Source: Streptomyces wuyuanensis (GTDB lineage Bacteria; Actinomycetota; Actinomycetes; Streptomycetales; Streptomycetaceae). Taken from it: a DNA stretch of 64,000 nucleotides. The stretch covers positions 1 to 64,000 of the forward strand of contig NZ_FNHI01000023.1 in NCBI RefSeq assembly GCF_900103455.1. Direction: 5' to 3'. A program made the translations under genes and the position numbers. The notes under the pieces were generated by a model. It searched no databases. It worked only from the letters and a program-made list of their open reading frames with translations, and was not told where the DNA came from. Below, one piece after another: positions 1-8,048 of the stretch. Position 1 is the stretch's first letter; each line of letters starts with the position of its first letter.

Positions 1-77
1 GTTGGATGACATGTTACAACGGTGTCAGTGAGGCGCATTGGCAGCAACTGCCCGAACCTGCTGGAGGTGTTTTCACG

Positions 78-509
78 ATGTTGATGCGCACTGACCCCTT
101 CCGTGAGCTGGACCGGCTGGCCCAGCAGCTGATGGGCCCGGGCACCTGGTCGAAGCCGTCGGCGATGCCGATGGACGCCTACCGCGAGGGCGACGAGTAC
201 GTGGTGGCCTTCGACCTCCCGGGCGTGGCCGCGGACGCGATCGACATCGACGTCGAGCGGAACATGCTGACCGTCAAGGCCGAGCGCCGACCGGTGGCGA
301 AGGCCGACGACGTGCAGATGGAACTCTCCGAGCGGCCGCTGGGCGTGTTCTCCCGCCAGATCGTGCTCGCCGACACCCTCGACACCGAGCACATCAAGGC
401 CGACTACGACGCGGGCGTGCTCACCCTGCGCATCCCGATCGCCGAGCGCGCCAAGCCCCGCAAGATCTCCATCGGCGTCGGATCCGGCCACAAGGAGATC
501 TCCGGCTGA
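78..509 (+). CDS. Hsp20/alpha-crystallin small heat shock protein
   Basis: Small ATP-independent holdase of the Hsp20 family, 143 residues, expected to bind unfolding proteins in the cytoplasm as an oligomer. The alpha-crystallin domain covers roughly residues 35-135 and shows the family beta-strand text VERNMLTVKAERRP and the closing G-x-L motif in GVLTLRIPIAE. The N-terminal arm is short (MLMRTDPFRELDRLAQQL), as in actinobacterial Hsp18-type proteins. ATG at 78 is chosen over an upstream in-frame start because GGAGG at 63-67 is correctly spaced. A terminator-like hairpin follows. Two DUF2267 genes and a MerR regulator lie nearby, a common stress-gene neighbourhood in Streptomyces. No HspR (HAIR) inverted repeat was seen upstream, but only 77 bases are visible. 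Confidence 0.93.
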   Translation: MLMRTDPFRELDRLAQQLMGPGTWSKPSAMPMDAYREGDEYVVAFDLPGVAADAIDIDVERNMLTVKAERRPVAKADDVQMELSERPLGVFSRQIVLADTLDTEHIKADYDAGVLTLRIPIAERAKPRKISIGVGSGHKEISG

Positions 510-537
510 GCCGGACCGTCGAACGGCTCGAACAGCG

Positions 538-579
538 GCGGAGGACGGGTACCTGGTCTCCCCTTCTCCCGTCCTCCGC
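538..579 (+). terminator. Hairpin terminator after hsp20
   Basis: A 12-bp perfect stem, gcggaggacggg at 538-549 pairing with cccgtcctccgc at 568-579, begins 29 nt after the Hsp20 stop. The loop is 18 nt and there is no U-tract, as is usual for streptomycete terminators. Confidence 0.6.
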
Positions 580-614
580 GCGCCCCAATGAACGAGGAAA
601 GGGGTGCGGCCGAC

Positions 615-1010
615 GTGGCCCTGCGATGCGAAGCGTTCCTCGACCGGGTGAAGGAACGCGGCGAATACGGCTCCCTGCACGAGGCCGAGCGCGCGGCCCG
701 CGTGGTGCTCGCCCTGCTGGGCGCACACCTGGTCGGCGAGGTACGCGCCCAGCTCGCCGCGCGTCTGCCGGAAGGCTTCGCCCTGATCCTTCTCAACCCG
801 CTGCAGAGCGCCGAGCCGCTGTCACCGGAGCGGTTCGTCCGCGCGACCGCGGCCTGGATCGAAGGAGCCACCGAACAGACCGCGGCGTGGGACGCCAGCG
901 CCGTCCTCAGCACCGTCGCCGACGCCGCCGGCGACGACCTGCTGAGCCAGATCCTGCTCCAGCTCCCCACGGGCTACGACCTCCTCTTCGGCCGCCCCCA
1001 GCCCACCTGA
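615..1010 (+). CDS. DUF2267 family protein (first copy)
   Basis: Helical cytoplasmic protein of the DUF2267 family, about 131 residues, function unknown. Recognisable family text includes the repeated helical halves and the terminal LPTGYDLLFG motif. GTG at 615 is preferred because a purine-rich GAGGAAAGGGG lies just upstream; an ATG at 588 in the same frame lacks a ribosome site and touches the preceding hairpin. The next gene is a paralogue with the same end motif (LPSGYALLFG), so the pair arose by duplication or belongs to one stress operon. DUF2267 genes often sit beside Hsp20 genes in actinomycetes, but the biochemical role is not established. Confidence 0.85.
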   Translation: MALRCEAFLDRVKERGEYGSLHEAERAARVVLALLGAHLVGEVRAQLAARLPEGFALILLNPLQSAEPLSPERFVRATAAWIEGATEQTAAWDASAVLSTVADAAGDDLLSQILLQLPTGYDLLFGRPQPT

Positions 1011-1075
1011 ACACGCCTCGGTGACCCCAGACCCGCCACCATGATCCTGGTGACAGAAAGGCAACCATCCAAGTG

Positions 1076-1510
1076 ATGTCCGACCAGAGCGCACCATCCC
1101 AGCACTCCTATGGCAGGGCCTATGAGCAGATGCTGGAGAAGGTCCGCTACGACGGCGCGTACCCCACCCGTGAGAAGGCCGAGGAAGCCGTCCGCCTGGT
1201 CCTCGCGGGACTCGGACGACAGTTGACCGGCGACGAACGCGTCGAACTGGCCGCCCGCCTCCCCTTCGAAGCCGCACGCATCCTCACCGCGCAGATCCCC
1301 GACACCCAGCCGATGACCGGCTGGAACTTCGTCAAAGACCTCGCTGCCCGCACCGGCGCCTCCCTGGCCACCACCCGCTGGGACACCGGATCCGTCTTCT
1401 CCGCCGTCGCCTCCTGCGCAGGCGCCGAGCTTCTGAGCCGCATCCTTCAACAGCTCCCTTCCGGCTACGCGCTGCTCTTCGGCCGCGCCGAACTCACCCA
1501 CGCCGCATAG
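1076..1510 (+). CDS. DUF2267 family protein (second copy)
   Basis: Second DUF2267 protein, 144 residues, soluble and mostly helical. It aligns along its length with the preceding gene: LVLAGLGRQLTGDERVELAARLP corresponds to LALLGAHLVGEVRAQLAARLP (first bases of each motif compared only by eye), and both end in LPxGYxLLFG. ATG at 1076 follows GAAAGG at 1056-1061; a GTG directly before it at 1073 is an alternative. The gap from the upstream DUF2267 gene is only 65 nt with no hairpin, so the two are likely co-transcribed. Function unknown. Confidence 0.85.
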   Translation: MSDQSAPSQHSYGRAYEQMLEKVRYDGAYPTREKAEEAVRLVLAGLGRQLTGDERVELAARLPFEAARILTAQIPDTQPMTGWNFVKDLAARTGASLATTRWDTGSVFSAVASCAGAELLSRILQQLPSGYALLFGRAELTHAA

Positions 1511-2321
1511 AGAGAGTCGGCCCGCGCCCGTTCTCGGATCCGCTCCTGCCGAGGCTCCAGCTCCTCGACCCGCACCGCGTCCTCGCCGAGGGCCCGACGC
1601 GGTGGCGGGCCGACGAGGCGGATGTTTCAGGCCCGCTCGGCAAGGAGGCGTTCGAGGGGCTGCCAGTCACGTGGCCCGCGGGTACCAGGGAGTGGGTGAG
1701 AGTGAGCCACTCGCGGGGCGACGACGCGGAACACGGCCCGCACCGCAGGGAGGGCCGAACTGCAGCGGCATGCAGTGGGCGCCGCCTGGCCCGTCCGCGG
1801 GCCAGGCCCGCCCGTTGCCCGCGCCGACCCGCACGCGGGTGCCGGAGGAGGTCTCTCTCCGCGCACCAGGTGATGCCGAACATGTTGCCGGGTCCGGGTG
1901 GAACGAGATCCCCATGCACCCGAGCATGCAGCGCTGCTACCGGCCGGCCGGGCCCACAACCGGGCCGTGTTCCTCGTACGCTCCCGTTCCCGCGCGGCTT
2001 CGCGCTCGGCCCTCCAGCCCACGCCGCGCCCGCTCGACACAGCGGGGGCCGACGAAGCCGGTCGCCCACCGCAGCGCTGTGCCGGCCCACGGGCTTTGGT
2101 GAGGTGTGCCGCTGTCAGCTCCCGGCTCCGCCCCTGAGATGTTTGCTGGTTGTGTCCAGGTTTCCCGGGCGAGTTCACGACGGCGGCCGGAACGCGTCCG
2201 TCACGTCGGTCACCGCCAGAACGTGCGCGGCACCGGCCCGAGCGGCCTCGCCAGAGGCCTCCGTCCAAGGCACAACGAAGCCCATGCGGCGGCCTCCGAT
2301 AACCGCCCATATGCTGCGATC
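1511..2321. other. Gene-poor stretch with decayed coding
   Basis: No gene can be supported here. Around 1530-1730 one plus frame reads like protein (for example RWRADEADVSGPLGKEAF) but has no start and runs into junk; around 1860-1930 a minus frame gives GPGNMFGITWCAERD, also isolated. These look like remnants of unidentified genes. Long open frames on both strands are a G+C artefact. Confidence 0.4.
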
Positions 2322-2768
2322 ATGACCACAGGGCCGCATCAGGGAACCGACATTTCCGCCGAGCTCGAGATTCTGCTGGGCGGCATGGGGCTGCCCATCG
2401 TCGGCACCACGGACCGGGCCCAGGCCGTCGGTCTCCTCGTCAATCCCGCCGGAAACAGGGCTGCCACCGTCGAGTGGCTCGCATCCACTGCCGTGCGAAA
2501 CGCTGCAGCGTGCGAACACCTCGAAGGAAGGGCGGAAGGCCGAGCCGCACTCTTCCACAGCACCACGCGTGCCTACGTGCACCGCGCGATCAGCGGTGTG
2601 CTTGAGGAATTGGGGTACTCGGTGTCACACACGCCGGCCGGCTTGCGCGTCGAAGGATCGCCCGATGTGTCAGGGAGAGAAACGGCCGCCAGTATCGTCG
2701 CAGCCTCGCCTGTCGCCCCGTACACGACCCCAGGCCGGGCACCCGGCCTGGGGTCGTGCACCCCATAG
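2322..2768 (+). CDS. Hypothetical protein, 148 aa
   Basis: Unrecognised protein. Start ATG 2322 is the first good methionine after an upstream low-quality stretch; no clear ribosome site is visible. Residues 1-120 look like real protein, with balanced composition and amphipathic helices (SAELEILLGGMG, RAYVHRAISGVLEELGYSV), and no membrane segment or signal peptide. The last 20 or so residues are encoded by a perfect 17-bp hairpin, so the natural C-terminus may be shorter and the stop lost by a frameshift. A downstream ISL3 transposase remnant suggests the 3' side has been rearranged. No function can be assigned. Confidence 0.55.
   Translation: MTTGPHQGTDISAELEILLGGMGLPIVGTTDRAQAVGLLVNPAGNRAATVEWLASTAVRNAAACEHLEGRAEGRAALFHSTTRAYVHRAISGVLEELGYSVSHTPAGLRVEGSPDVSGRETAASIVAASPVAPYTTPGRAPGLGSCTP
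2723..2758 (+). terminator. Perfect 17-bp hairpin, likely bidirectional terminator
   Basis: cacgaccccaggccggg at 2723-2739 pairs with cccggcctggggtcgtg at 2742-2758, leaving a 2-nt gap (effective loop about 4 nt). It lies inside the 3' end of the preceding open frame and separates it from a minus-strand transposase remnant. Confidence 0.7.
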
Positions 2769-2799
2769 AACTTTCCTCCCCTCGGCCAGCCCGGCATCC

Positions 2800-3095
2800 T
2801 CGAACACGCCCGCCAACACCCTGCCCGGCCGCACCCGTCCCGCTTGATCCGTTTCAATCCGTTCACGTTGCCCTCGCCCTTGCCCGAGTCCCACCCCAGC
2901 GTGAGCCCGGCCGCAAGGCATCGAAGTCCCGGCGCAGTCCGCGGGCAGGCTGCCCATCGGCTTCAGCGTGGTGCCTTCGGCGCTGGTGAGCCAGTCCTCG
3001 AGGTCGCGCCCGCGGGCGCTCGCACATCATCCGAGCGAAGGCGCGCACGCAGTCGGCGACTGGCTCCGGCTCCGGGCAGCGTGCCAGAAGGTGCG
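2800..3095 (-). pseudogene. ISL3-family transposase C-terminal remnant
   Basis: Read on the minus strand, three frames together give the C-terminal end of an ISL3-family DDE transposase: LLARCPEPEPVADCVRAFARMM, then DWLTSAEGTTLKPMGSLPADL with RRDFDALR, then the hallmark GNVNGLKRIKR..GCGRAG (family consensus GHVNRIKxLKRQMYGRAG). At least two frameshifts interrupt it, and no terminal inverted repeats or N-terminal part were found. It is a dead fragment. Confidence 0.75.
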
Positions 3096-3519
3096 GGGCT
3101 CATGGCCCGGCCACGACCCTAGCCGCCGACGGTTAGCCAGCGAGATGCAGCTCCACGATGGCTGCCAAGAGGTGAGGACCCCCGACCTGGCAGCAGCAGG
3201 GCCCTCGGCGTGCTTCTGTGGGTGACGGAGATGCACACGTCGCCACCGTCAACGAAGCACCGACGTCCCGGGACACGCTCGGATACGCGAGCGGCCGCGG
3301 AGAGCGGGCAGCGCACGTCAGAGGGGCCCTGGGGGTGTCGGCCCGGCACTGATCGCCACTCGCCACCCTGTGCCACACGCCCCCCTCAGCCAGCCGCCGC
3401 AAGCCCCGGCGCTCCGGGGCAAGAGCGCTCCCCGCGCTACAGCGGAGCGTGGCACGGGTATGCCGGCGCCGCGGAAGTGGGGAATGACCTGTCCCGACCA
3501 CCCAGGAGCGTTGCAGGTC
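3096..3519. other. No supported gene
   Basis: High G+C sequence with overlapping short frames on both strands; none has a ribosome site plus recognisable protein features. Nothing further can be supported. Confidence 0.4.
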
Positions 3520-3867
3520 TCAGCTGCCTTGGGCTTCAGGGGGCGGACTCGCCGATTCGGCGGCGCGACGGTATGCGGCGTTGAGACGCTGGGCTTCCTC
3601 GAGCTGGTCTTCGAGAATGATGATGCGGCAGGCGGCCTCGATGGCGGTGCCCTGATCGACGAGCTCGCGGGCGCGGGCGGCGATACGCAGTTGGTAGCGG
3701 GAGTAGCGGCGGTGACCGCCGGCGGAGCGGAGCGGAGTGATCAGGCGGGCTTCGCCGATGGCGCGGAGGAAGCCCTGGGTGGTGCCGAGCATCTCGGCGG
3801 CCCGGCCCATGGTGTAGGCGGGGTAGTCGTCGTCATCGAGACGGCCGAACGAGTCGTCTGCAGTCAT
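3520..3867 (-). CDS. MerR-family transcriptional regulator
   Basis: DNA-binding regulator of the MerR superfamily, 115 residues. The N-terminal winged helix is clear: YTMGRAAEMLGTTQGFLRAIGEARLITPLRSAGGHRRYSRYQLRIAARARELVD spans about residues 15-70 (quoted in part: GRAAEMLGTTQGFLRA, GGHRRYS). A C-terminal helix (EAACRIIILEDQLEEAQRLN) would form the dimerising coiled coil. No effector domain follows, so it resembles the small HspR-like or developmental MerR proteins. ATG ending at 3867 has AGAGG just upstream; an in-frame extension to 4038 crosses a hairpin and is unlikely. It may regulate the Hsp20/DUF2267 genes 2.5 kb away, but that is inference. Confidence 0.88.
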   Translation of the reverse strand: MTADDSFGRLDDDDYPAYTMGRAAEMLGTTQGFLRAIGEARLITPLRSAGGHRRYSRYQLRIAARARELVDQGTAIEAACRIIILEDQLEEAQRLNAAYRRAAESASPPPEAQGS

Positions 3868-3893
3868 TGCACCTCTCTGTGGAACACGCCGGA

Positions 3894-3925
3894 GGGGCCC
3901 TGGTGCCGTGCGGCACCAGGGCCCC
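3894..3925. promoter_or_regulatory. 15-bp perfect hairpin in the merR leader
   Basis: ggggccctggtgccg at 3894-3908 and cggcaccagggcccc at 3911-3925 form a perfect stem with a 2-nt gap, 27 nt upstream of the MerR start codon. It could be a leader structure, an operator, or a terminator for transcription arriving from the right. Confidence 0.55.
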
Positions 3926-4039
3926 GAAGGAACTACACCATCTGCCGGCCCTGATACTGCGCCGGCTTTCTGTTTCCGCAGACCCGGCCGAGATGCTGTC
4001 GGGTGTGCGGGGATCGCGGTTGCTTGACCGGAGACCACC

Positions 4040-4555
4040 TCGCTAACGATGTCCTGCGGTACCCGGGCTCAGACTTTGCCGCCCGGGCGATCCTGATGGC
4101 GCTTGGTTCCTCCGTTCTTCTTGTGGGATCACAACTTTCTTCTGCTGGTACTGCTCAACGGCCTGTCACAGCGCCGCTCTTCGGCAGCCGGCCCCGTGCC
4201 CTGACTGAACCCACTGCCGAAACCTCCCGGTACGCGCGCTGCAGCTGACGCCTTTACCGGGGAACCTCTGTCACCACACTGCTGGTACTTCGCACTGCAC
4301 TTACTGATCGGGCACTTCTGCACTGCTCGGCAGCCCCTGTCACTGCGGGCCACCCGGTACGGTCGTCAGTCCCGTCGCCGTCCTGACTACTGCTGTGGCT
4401 TCGGACTCCACCACCGCACCGTCCTGCGTACTTCGACTACCTGTACTGCGGTACTGCTGCCCGGCAGTTCGTCTCTGCCGGGCCCTTCGATCTCTCGGCT
4501 ACGAGACAACCATAACCACATCGCACCCGAATTTCTACTCCAGCCAGCATAGATT
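4040..4555. repeat. Pyrimidine-rich block with recurring ctgc/ggtac words
   Basis: About 500 bases with no convincing gene and a composition unlike the surroundings: long runs of C and T on the plus strand and the word ggtac or gtact recurring about every 50-80 nt (near 4060, 4148, 4229, 4283, 4353, 4426 and 4443), often preceded by ctgc or ctg. Every frame is interrupted. It could be an untranslated leader/RNA, a decayed repeat, or a protein-binding array. Confidence 0.45.
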
Positions 4556-5050
4556 TTCGCGTGTCCAGTAGGGAGGTAACCGGCCTCGAACGGAACAGGT
4601 GCGCCGTCGGCGGTTTCAGCTGCTCAGCAACCGCGACCGGCCCCAGAGCGGGGCGCGGACGGGCGCGGGCGGCCGGTGTCGGCGAGCGCGCGGATGGCGA
4701 CCACGGAGGCGTCCGGCAGGTCGACGTACTGGTGGGTGGCCGCGGTCACGAGGCGTCTCCGTCTTCGTCGGCGGTGGGAGGCGCGGCCCCCGCCCGTCGC
4801 GGCGGTCAGGGCGGAAGCTCCATCGCGGCGGGACGGGAGCGGGACGGGCAGGCCTGGCGTGGTCAGCGCGGCGAGGGAAGCAGGAGTGCGCCACCGGGCC
4901 GGCGCCGCGGCCGGTGGACGAGGACGGGCTACCGCGGGAAGTACCACGGAGCGGCGGCTTGCCGGGGCACCAACATCCGGCGGGCATGAAGGTCCGGGCG
5001 GTGGCCATCGGAAGGCCGCCATGCCTTCAGGTCGACGGTTCGGAGCCGGA
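4556..5050. other. No intact gene; possible PIN-domain fragment
   Basis: No intact gene. A minus-strand stretch near 4650-4750 reads THQYVDLPDASVVAIRAL, which recalls the D-A-S-V-V-A core of VapC-type PIN domains, but it is too short and is fused to low-complexity sequence, so the match is tentative. Confidence 0.25.
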
Positions 5051-5054
5051 CGGG

Positions 5055-5455
5055 GCCGCGCGGCCAGCAGTTCGCGGGAGTACGAGGGCGCCGGGGCCGT
5101 GTACAGGGCGCGGGCGAAGCCGGTCTCCACGATCCGGCCGTCGCGCATCACGGCGATCCGGTCGGCGAAGTGCCGTACGAGGGGCAGGCCGTGGCAGATG
5201 AACGGATAGGCCGGCCCGAGCCGTCCTGCAAGTCGGTGAGGAGGTTGAGCACCCCGGCGCGTACGGAGGGGTCCAGGGCCGACACCGGCTCCTCGAGTAC
5301 CAGCAGCCGTGGGTCGCGGGACAGGGCCCGGGCAATGCCATGCCGACCAGCTGGCACTGTCCGCCGGACAACTCGTGCGGCCGGCGCCCCCCGAGGCGGG
5401 GGTCCAGCCCGACCATCTCGAGGCAAAGATTCGATGTTGCGCTCAGCAACGGTGG
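5055..5455 (-). pseudogene. Oligopeptide-type ABC transporter ATPase remnant
   Basis: C-terminal half of an OppF/DppF-type nucleotide-binding subunit, split over three minus-strand frames. In order: LEMVGLDPRLGGRRPHELSGGQ (signature LSGGQ), ARALSRDPRLLVLEEPVSALDPSV (Walker B), and MRDGRIVETGFARALYTAP (post-Walker region typical of peptide importers). Frameshifts lie near 5330 and 5200. The N-terminal half with Walker A is absent and no permease genes remain nearby. Confidence 0.8.
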
Positions 5456-5470
5456 GGGCAGGGCCTGTCG

Positions 5471-6040
5471 CTATGCCTTGCTGCGGCATCCGGCGAGGAG
5501 GGTGGCGACCATGCGTTTGGCGTCGGCCTGGCCGTAGTCAGGGCCGGTGATGCAGAGGTTTCCCATGGCTCGCATCAGCGTGTAGGCGGTGATGCCGGGG
5601 CTGAGTTCGTCGGCGGCGGCGCAGGCATCGAGCAACGTTGCGCAGGCCGGCACCAGGGTGTCGAGCATGAGGGTGTGGAGGTTCTCCAGCCCTGGATCAC
5701 CGGACCCGAGGGCGGCACCGAGGCCGTGCTTGGTCACGAGGAAGTCCACGAACGCGTCCGCCCAGCGGGTCAGGGCGATGAACGGGGAGGCTGATTCCTT
5801 CAAGAGGCGCGGCGCGAGAGCAGTGCAGGTGTCGATCTGATGCCGGTAGACGGCGGTGACGAGGTCCGCACGGGTCGGGAAGTTTCGGTAGATCGTGCCC
5901 ACGCCGACGCCGGCGCGTTCGGCGATGTCGCGGATGGGGGCCTGGACGCCCTGGTCCACGAAGACCGCCGCTGCGGCCGCCAGCACGCCGCTGCGGGTGC
6001 GCTGTGCCTGTGCTTGGCGCACTCCGACCGGTTCAGCCAC
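5471..6040 (-). CDS. TetR-family transcriptional repressor
   Basis: 189-residue TetR/AcrR regulator. The N-terminal helix-turn-helix is textbook: SGVLAAAAAVFVDQGVQAPIRDIAERAGVGVGTIYRNFPTRADLVTAVYRHQ at about residues 13-65 (seen as IRDIAERAGVGVGTIYRNF). The rest is the helical ligand-binding and dimer domain, matching the SbtR/YsiA-like group with LMRAMGNLCITG. GTG ending at 6040 is chosen because AGGAGG lies 5-6 nt before it. Two identical-pattern palindromes lie just upstream at 6060-6098, between this gene and the divergent alpha/beta hydrolase, so it probably represses itself and that hydrolase. Confidence 0.92.
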   Translation of the reverse strand: MAEPVGVRQAQAQRTRSGVLAAAAAVFVDQGVQAPIRDIAERAGVGVGTIYRNFPTRADLVTAVYRHQIDTCTALAPRLLKESASPFIALTRWADAFVDFLVTKHGLGAALGSGDPGLENLHTLMLDTLVPACATLLDACAAADELSPGITAYTLMRAMGNLCITGPDYGQADAKRMVATLLAGCRSKA

Positions 6041-6059
6041 GGGGTCCTCCTGTTGCTCG

Positions 6060-6098
6060 CGGAACAACGTTCCGCTAAGTTGGCGGAACAACGCTCCG
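6060..6098. promoter_or_regulatory. Tandem TetR operators
   Basis: Two copies of a 15-bp palindrome, cggaacaacgttccg at 6060-6074 and cggaacaacgctccg at 6084-6098, start 24 bp apart in the divergent promoter region. Such paired palindromes next to a TetR gene are the usual autoregulatory operator layout. Confidence 0.8.
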
Positions 6099-6143
6099 CC
6101 AAAGTATGGCAGAGCGATCCCATGGAGAAAGCGCAGGTCTCCG

Positions 6144-7055
6144 TTGTCATCCCACCACCTCGACCAGCAAATCGTCTCGGTCAAGCCCATCACCGTTCCC
6201 GCGCCCGGCCGCAGCCTTGACCTCCTGGTGAAGGTCACCGCCCCGCTGTCGGGCCAGAACCTGCCCGTCATCGTGTTCTCCCACGGCAACGCGTGGTCCC
6301 TGGACGGATACGAGCCCCTCGTCGACCGGTGGGCCGCAGCCGGATTCGTCGTGGTGCAGCCCACCCACCTGGACTCCCGCCGCAACGGCATCGGGTTCGA
6401 CGACCCTCGCTTCGCCACCATCTGGCGCGTCCGGATCGCCGACCTCCACGCGGTCCTCGACGGTCTCGACGACATCCTCCTTCAGGCCGGCGGCCTGGAG
6501 ACCCGCGTAGACCGTGAGCGCATCGCGATCGTCGGCCACTCCTGGGGCGCCCAGACCGCCGGCGCCATGCTCGGCGCACGCGTGCTCGACGCCGACGGCA
6601 TACCCGGAGAGGACTTCTCGCACTCTGCGGTCGGGGCCGGCGTGCTGATCGCCGCGACCGGAACCGGCGACACGCTCACTCCGTTCGCCGCCGAACACCT
6701 TCCGTTCATGAGGCCGCACTACTCCACCATGACCACCCCGGCCATGGTCATCGCGGGCGGCAGGGACCAGTCACAGCTCTCCACCCGAGGACCGGAGTGG
6801 TTCACCGACGCCTACCACCTCAGCCCGTCCCCGAAGAGCCTGCTCGCCATCGCCGAAGGCGAGCACACCCTGGGCGGCATCGCCGGCGAGATGGCCGCCG
6901 AGACCACCGACGAGGACCCGACCCGTGTCGCCCTCGTCGCCGACGCGATCTCCGCCTACCTCTTCAACGCCTTCAACCTCAACGACGCCGCGTGGACCGA
7001 CCTCAACAGCGCCGCTGCTGCCGGCGACGGTACGTGGGCCATCTCCAGCAAGTGA
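6144..7055 (+). CDS. Alpha/beta hydrolase (chlorophyllase/PAF-AH-like)
   Basis: Serine hydrolase of the alpha/beta fold, about 303 residues. Visible are the oxyanion-hole strand PVIVFSHGNAWSLDGYEPL, the nucleophile elbow GHSWGAQT (Ser), a late acid region (MVIAGGRDQSQL) and the catalytic His in AEGEHTLGG. The nearest family type is the platelet-activating-factor acetylhydrolase/chlorophyllase-like esterases; the substrate is unknown. No in-frame ATG fits: the ATGs at 6106 and 6122 are in other frames, so a TTG at 6144 is given, or a small indel has displaced the true start near 6122. It is divergent from a TetR gene with two operators between them and is probably its target. Confidence 0.8.
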   Translation: MSSHHLDQQIVSVKPITVPAPGRSLDLLVKVTAPLSGQNLPVIVFSHGNAWSLDGYEPLVDRWAAAGFVVVQPTHLDSRRNGIGFDDPRFATIWRVRIADLHAVLDGLDDILLQAGGLETRVDRERIAIVGHSWGAQTAGAMLGARVLDADGIPGEDFSHSAVGAGVLIAATGTGDTLTPFAAEHLPFMRPHYSTMTTPAMVIAGGRDQSQLSTRGPEWFTDAYHLSPSPKSLLAIAEGEHTLGGIAGEMAAETTDEDPTRVALVADAISAYLFNAFNLNDAAWTDLNSAAAAGDGTWAISSK

Positions 7056-7163
7056 ACCCACCCAGATGGCCCCATCAACCGAGGCCATGGCGGGCAGAGC
7101 GGTGTCAGGTGAGCGGTTCTCCCGGCGAAGACGATCGGCGCAGCGGGGCGACCCGCTGGCGGC

Positions 7164-7295
7164 GCCATGCGGGACTGGACCGAGGTCGGCGTCTGGCCCC
7201 GCCTCCACGAGGTCCTGCTCGCCGAGCTGAAAACGGCCGGCCTGTTGGACATGGACGACACTGCGGTCGACGGCTCCCATGTCGAGCTCCCAAAG
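7164..7295 (+). pseudogene. IS5-family transposase fragment
   Basis: Short piece reading RDWTEVGVWPRLHEVLLAELKTAGLLDMDDTAVDGSHV (key text WTEVGVWPRLHEVLL), characteristic of IS5-family DDE transposases of actinomycetes, where the first catalytic Asp lies in the DGSH context. Both ends are missing. Confidence 0.75.
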
Positions 7296-7329
7296 ACATC
7301 TCAGGGAGCCAAGAAGGCAAGCCGGCTCC

Positions 7330-7536
7330 CCGGCGGAGCGCGAGCAGTGGGCCGAAGGCGTGTTGTTCGTCGTATCGCTTCCGGGTCTGGAGACAGTGGC
7401 GGAGCCGGCCGAGGAAGCGGTTGAGCAAGTGGCGTCGAGCGGCGTTGAGCCAGTCTCCGTGTTCGTGCCGGCGACGGTAGTGGGCGTGAAGGAGCGGGAG
7501 CACGATGTTCTTGCGGACACGCGACAACAGGTCCAC
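7330..7536 (-). pseudogene. Transposase-like C-terminal fragment
   Basis: Minus-strand reading RRHEHGDWLNAARRHLLNRF followed by LGRLRHCLQTRKRYDEQHAF resembles the C-terminal part of a streptomycete IS transposase in the opposite orientation to the adjoining IS5 piece. The exact IS family is uncertain. No start, catalytic motif or terminal repeats are present. Confidence 0.5.
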
Positions 7537-7689
7537 ACCCGTGCCCGAGGCAGCCCCTCCACAACTCGACACCGGTGATGCCACGGTCGGCCAACAGCGG
7601 GGGCCGGCTGGCTGACCACGTACTTCATGGGCCAGTGCATCTGGGAGTTCCGCTGGGCGCACACGAGATGGGCGAAGGGCCGCCAGGAG

Positions 7690-8032
7690 TGGGCCCAGGT
7701 GCACTCGCCTGGCTTCGCCGCAGCGCCGCCGTATGCCCCGGGCTGCCCGGCGACTGTGTGGAACTGCTCGCCGCCGACCCGGACTTCGCCGTGCGCCTGC
7801 TGCTCGCCGAACGCCACCCCGAAGCCCCGGGCGAACTGCTCCTCGACCTCTATCTGCACGGCACGCACCGCGCCGTACTGAGTCTGACCGGGAGACCGAA
7901 CTTCCCCACGACCGGACTCGCCCCCGCTTGCGGCCCCCCGAGGCGGGTTGGAGCGCGGCGGCCAGTCCGCTGCTGCCGGTCGAGGAGATGCGGGCGCTGC
8001 TGGACCGGGCTGGGATCCCGGACTCCCGGTAG
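7690..8032 (+). pseudogene. Leucine-rich/HEAT-like repeat protein remnant
   Basis: Tail of a Streptomyces repeat protein: ELLAADPDFAVRLLLAERHP then EAPGELLLDLYLHGTHRAVL and LTGRPNFPTTGLA in one frame, then after a frameshift near 7930 ASPLLPVEEMRALLDRAGIP with the stop at about 8032. The LLAxDPDxxVRLLLAExHPEAP units are typical of variant leucine-rich repeats. The N-terminal part is lost. Confidence 0.6.
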
Positions 8033-8048
8033 CTGCGCCCGCCCCCGC

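Noticed and set aside
4624..5151. Extension of the ABC ATPase tail into a 175-codon frame
   Set aside because: Text after RELLAA has no ABC features; only a weak PIN-like patch was noted.
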